From JACCYI01 sp036389195 (GTDB taxonomy: Bacteria; Actinomycetota; Thermoleophilia; Solirubrobacterales; Solirubrobacteraceae), in NCBI GenBank assembly GCA_036389195.1, contig DASVQH010000023.1, positions 1 to 6,110 on the forward strand: DNA of 6,110 nt, read 5' to 3'. Made by a program: the position numbers and the translations under genes. Below are positions 5,265 through 6,110 of this stretch, in pieces. Below the pieces are notes generated by a model. It had not been told where the DNA came from, ran no database searches, and saw only the letters and a list, made by a program, of their open reading frames with translations. Each line of letters starts with the position of its first letter. Positions within the stretch are counted from its first letter, which is position 1.

Positions 5265-6110
5265 TCACGCCGCCGCTCCCGCACCCAGCACCGCGGGGTT
5301 TGCCACCGTCAGCGGATCGGGCGCGCCGGCCAGCGCGTCGAGGACGCAGCGCGTGGCGCGCTCGGTCATCTCGCCGATCGAGCGCTCGCTGAGCCCGCCG
5401 ACGTGCGGGGTGAGCAGCACGTTGGGCATCCCCAGCAGCTCGGCGGGGATGCGCGGCTCGTCGGCGAAGACGTCGAGGGCCGCCGCCCGGAGCGCCCCCG
5501 AGGCCAGCGCGCGGACGAGCGCCGGCTCGTCGACCACCGCCCCGCGCGAGGTGTTGACGAGGATCGCCTCGGGGCCCATGGCCGCGAGCTCGCGCTCGCC
5601 GATCAGGTTGCGCGTGGCGGGCGAGAGCGGGAGGTGGAGCGAGACGATGTCGGCGCGGGCGAGCACCTCGTCGAGCGGCACGGCGTCCGCGACGGCCGGG
5701 TCGGCGACGAGCACGTCGACGCCGAAGCCCTCCAGCCGGCGGAGCACCGCGCGGCCGATCTCGCCGCACCCGACCAGGCCCACCGTCGTCTGGTGGAGGT
5801 CCCATGGGGTCAGTGCGCCGCCCCGCGCCCACTCGCCGCGCCGCACCGAAGCGTCGTGCTCGAGCAGCCGGCGCGCCGCGGCGAGGATCAACGCGAGCGC
5901 GTGGTCGGCCGCCGTCTCGCAGTTCGCGCCGGGGGTCGTGGTGACGACCACGCCGGCGTCCGTCGCGGCGGCGAGGTCGACCGAGTCCGTGCCGACGCCG
6001 ACGCGGGCGACGACGCGCAGGCCGGGCGCCGCGGCGAAGACCGTGCGGTCGAACGGGTCCGTGCTGACGATGGCGGCCACCGCGCCGGCGGCCAGCGCGG
6101 CCACCTCGGC
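5265..6110 (-). CDS. D-2-hydroxyacid dehydrogenase (phosphoglycerate dehydrogenase-like), N-terminus cut by window edge
   Basis: This gene enters from the right edge and the window holds 281 codons of its C-terminal part. The family is usually about 310-330 residues, so roughly 40 N-terminal residues are missing. The enzyme should interconvert a 2-hydroxyacid and a 2-keto acid with NAD(H) in the cytoplasm. Numbering from the first visible codon, I see the Rossmann glycine motif GCGEIG at 114-119, an Asp at the end of the next strand (D137, in VADP) that favours NAD over NADP, and the catalytic set of the family: Arg189 in NTSRG, Glu218 in DVFADEPR and His236 in TPHVGG. The tail ends TVANPAVL, the usual family ending. 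No ACT domain follows, so serine-pathway SerA of the long type is unlikely. Its TGA overlaps the ATG of an 18-codon reading frame, and a true downstream gene starts 52 nt later. The family is certain; the substrate is unknown. Confidence 0.93.
   Translation of the reverse strand, partial: AEVAALAAGAVAAIVSTDPFDRTVFAAAPGLRVVARVGVGTDSVDLAAATDAGVVVTTTPGANCETAADHALALILAAARRLLEHDASVRRGEWARGGALTPWDLHQTTVGLVGCGEIGRAVLRRLEGFGVDVLVADPAVADAVPLDEVLARADIVSLHLPLSPATRNLIGERELAAMGPEAILVNTSRGAVVDEPALVRALASGALRAAALDVFADEPRIPAELLGMPNVLLTPHVGGLSERSIGEMTERATRCVLDALAGAPDPLTVANPAVLGAGAAA

Larger units (their letters stand above)
5209..5265 (-). other. 18-codon micro-ORF bridging the only intergenic gap; possible leader peptide or dehydrogenase-tail remnant
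   Basis: ATG at 5265-5263 overlaps the stop of the hydroxyacid dehydrogenase (TGATG). The frame then reads MPRGSSLWDVVNPEAVLP and stops in a TGA that overlaps the GTG start of the aldehyde dehydrogenase (GTGA). A GGGAG stretch at 5276-5280 lies 10 nt before the ATG, so initiation is possible. The end DVVNPEAVLP resembles the usual C-terminal ending of D-2-hydroxyacid dehydrogenases (VVNPEVL type), and the gene just upstream ends in the related TVANPAVL. Two readings are open: a relic of a second, deleted dehydrogenase copy, or a coupling ORF that carries ribosomes across the gap. Chance cannot be excluded at this length. Confidence 0.3.

Noticed and set aside
5209..5265. A rho-independent terminator in the gap after the hydroxyacid dehydrogenase
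   Set aside because: There is no long stem and no T-run on the minus strand; the short inverted repeat is not enough.
5213..5284. N-terminal extension of the aldehyde dehydrogenase to an upstream GTG at 5284
   Set aside because: The extra 24 residues are Arg-rich and unlike the family, and the extension would run back into the dehydrogenase gene. GTG 5212 gives a normal length and a GTGA junction.
3797..5392. A 531-codon open frame on the plus strand, with other plus-strand frames of 200-490 codons at 74-1156, 1068-2549, 2029-3120 and elsewhere
   Set aside because: They lie antisense to clear enzyme genes, have Arg/Ala/Pro-rich or His/Asp-rich shadow composition and no recognisable domain. 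Long antisense frames are expected at this GC content because stop codons are rare.

Overview
The window is one very GC-rich stretch (roughly three quarters G+C, almost every third codon position G or C, frequent GTG starts, Ala/Arg/Gly-heavy proteins). It fits a high-GC actinobacterium; a Thermoleophilia/Solirubrobacterales-type soil lineage is my guess from style only. No rRNA, tRNA, mobile element or CRISPR array was seen.

All supported genes lie on the minus strand and read from the right edge to the left as one tightly packed operon cut at both ends. In transcription order they are: a D-2-hydroxyacid dehydrogenase (5265 to beyond 6110, N-terminus outside); a 57-bp micro-ORF in the only gap (5209-5265); an NAD(P)-dependent aldehyde dehydrogenase (3779-5212); a compact HpcH/HpaI-family class II aldolase (3042-3782); an IclR-family regulator (2296-3045); a histidinol-dehydrogenase-like enzyme of the catabolic type (1017-2303); a classical short-chain dehydrogenase (298-1020); and the first 100 residues of a xylose-isomerase/IolE-like TIM-barrel protein (1-301, continuing left). 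Every junction except the first is a 4- or 8-nt overlap (GTGA, ATGA or ATGGCTGA), mostly with a good Shine-Dalgarno sequence inside the upstream gene. This points to one polycistronic message with translational coupling.

Together the genes look like a catabolic module for a polyhydroxylated C3-C6 compound. The HisD-like enzyme would oxidise a terminal CH2OH to a carboxylate. The SDR and the D-hydroxyacid dehydrogenase would handle secondary alcohol/keto steps. The TIM-barrel protein would isomerise, epimerise or dehydrate. The aldolase would cleave a 2-keto acid to pyruvate (or a similar 2-oxo acid) plus an aldehyde, and the aldehyde dehydrogenase would oxidise that aldehyde. The embedded IclR protein would be the local regulator. 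The substrate cannot be read from the sequence. The nearest characterised relative I recall for the HisD-like enzyme is HpsN, the dihydroxypropanesulfonate 3-dehydrogenase, so a sulfonated diol or a sugar-acid substrate are both possible. No transporter, promoter or terminator is inside the window; the promoter is expected to the right of 6110.

The long plus-strand open frames and alternative minus frames are composition shadows of these genes and are not annotated.
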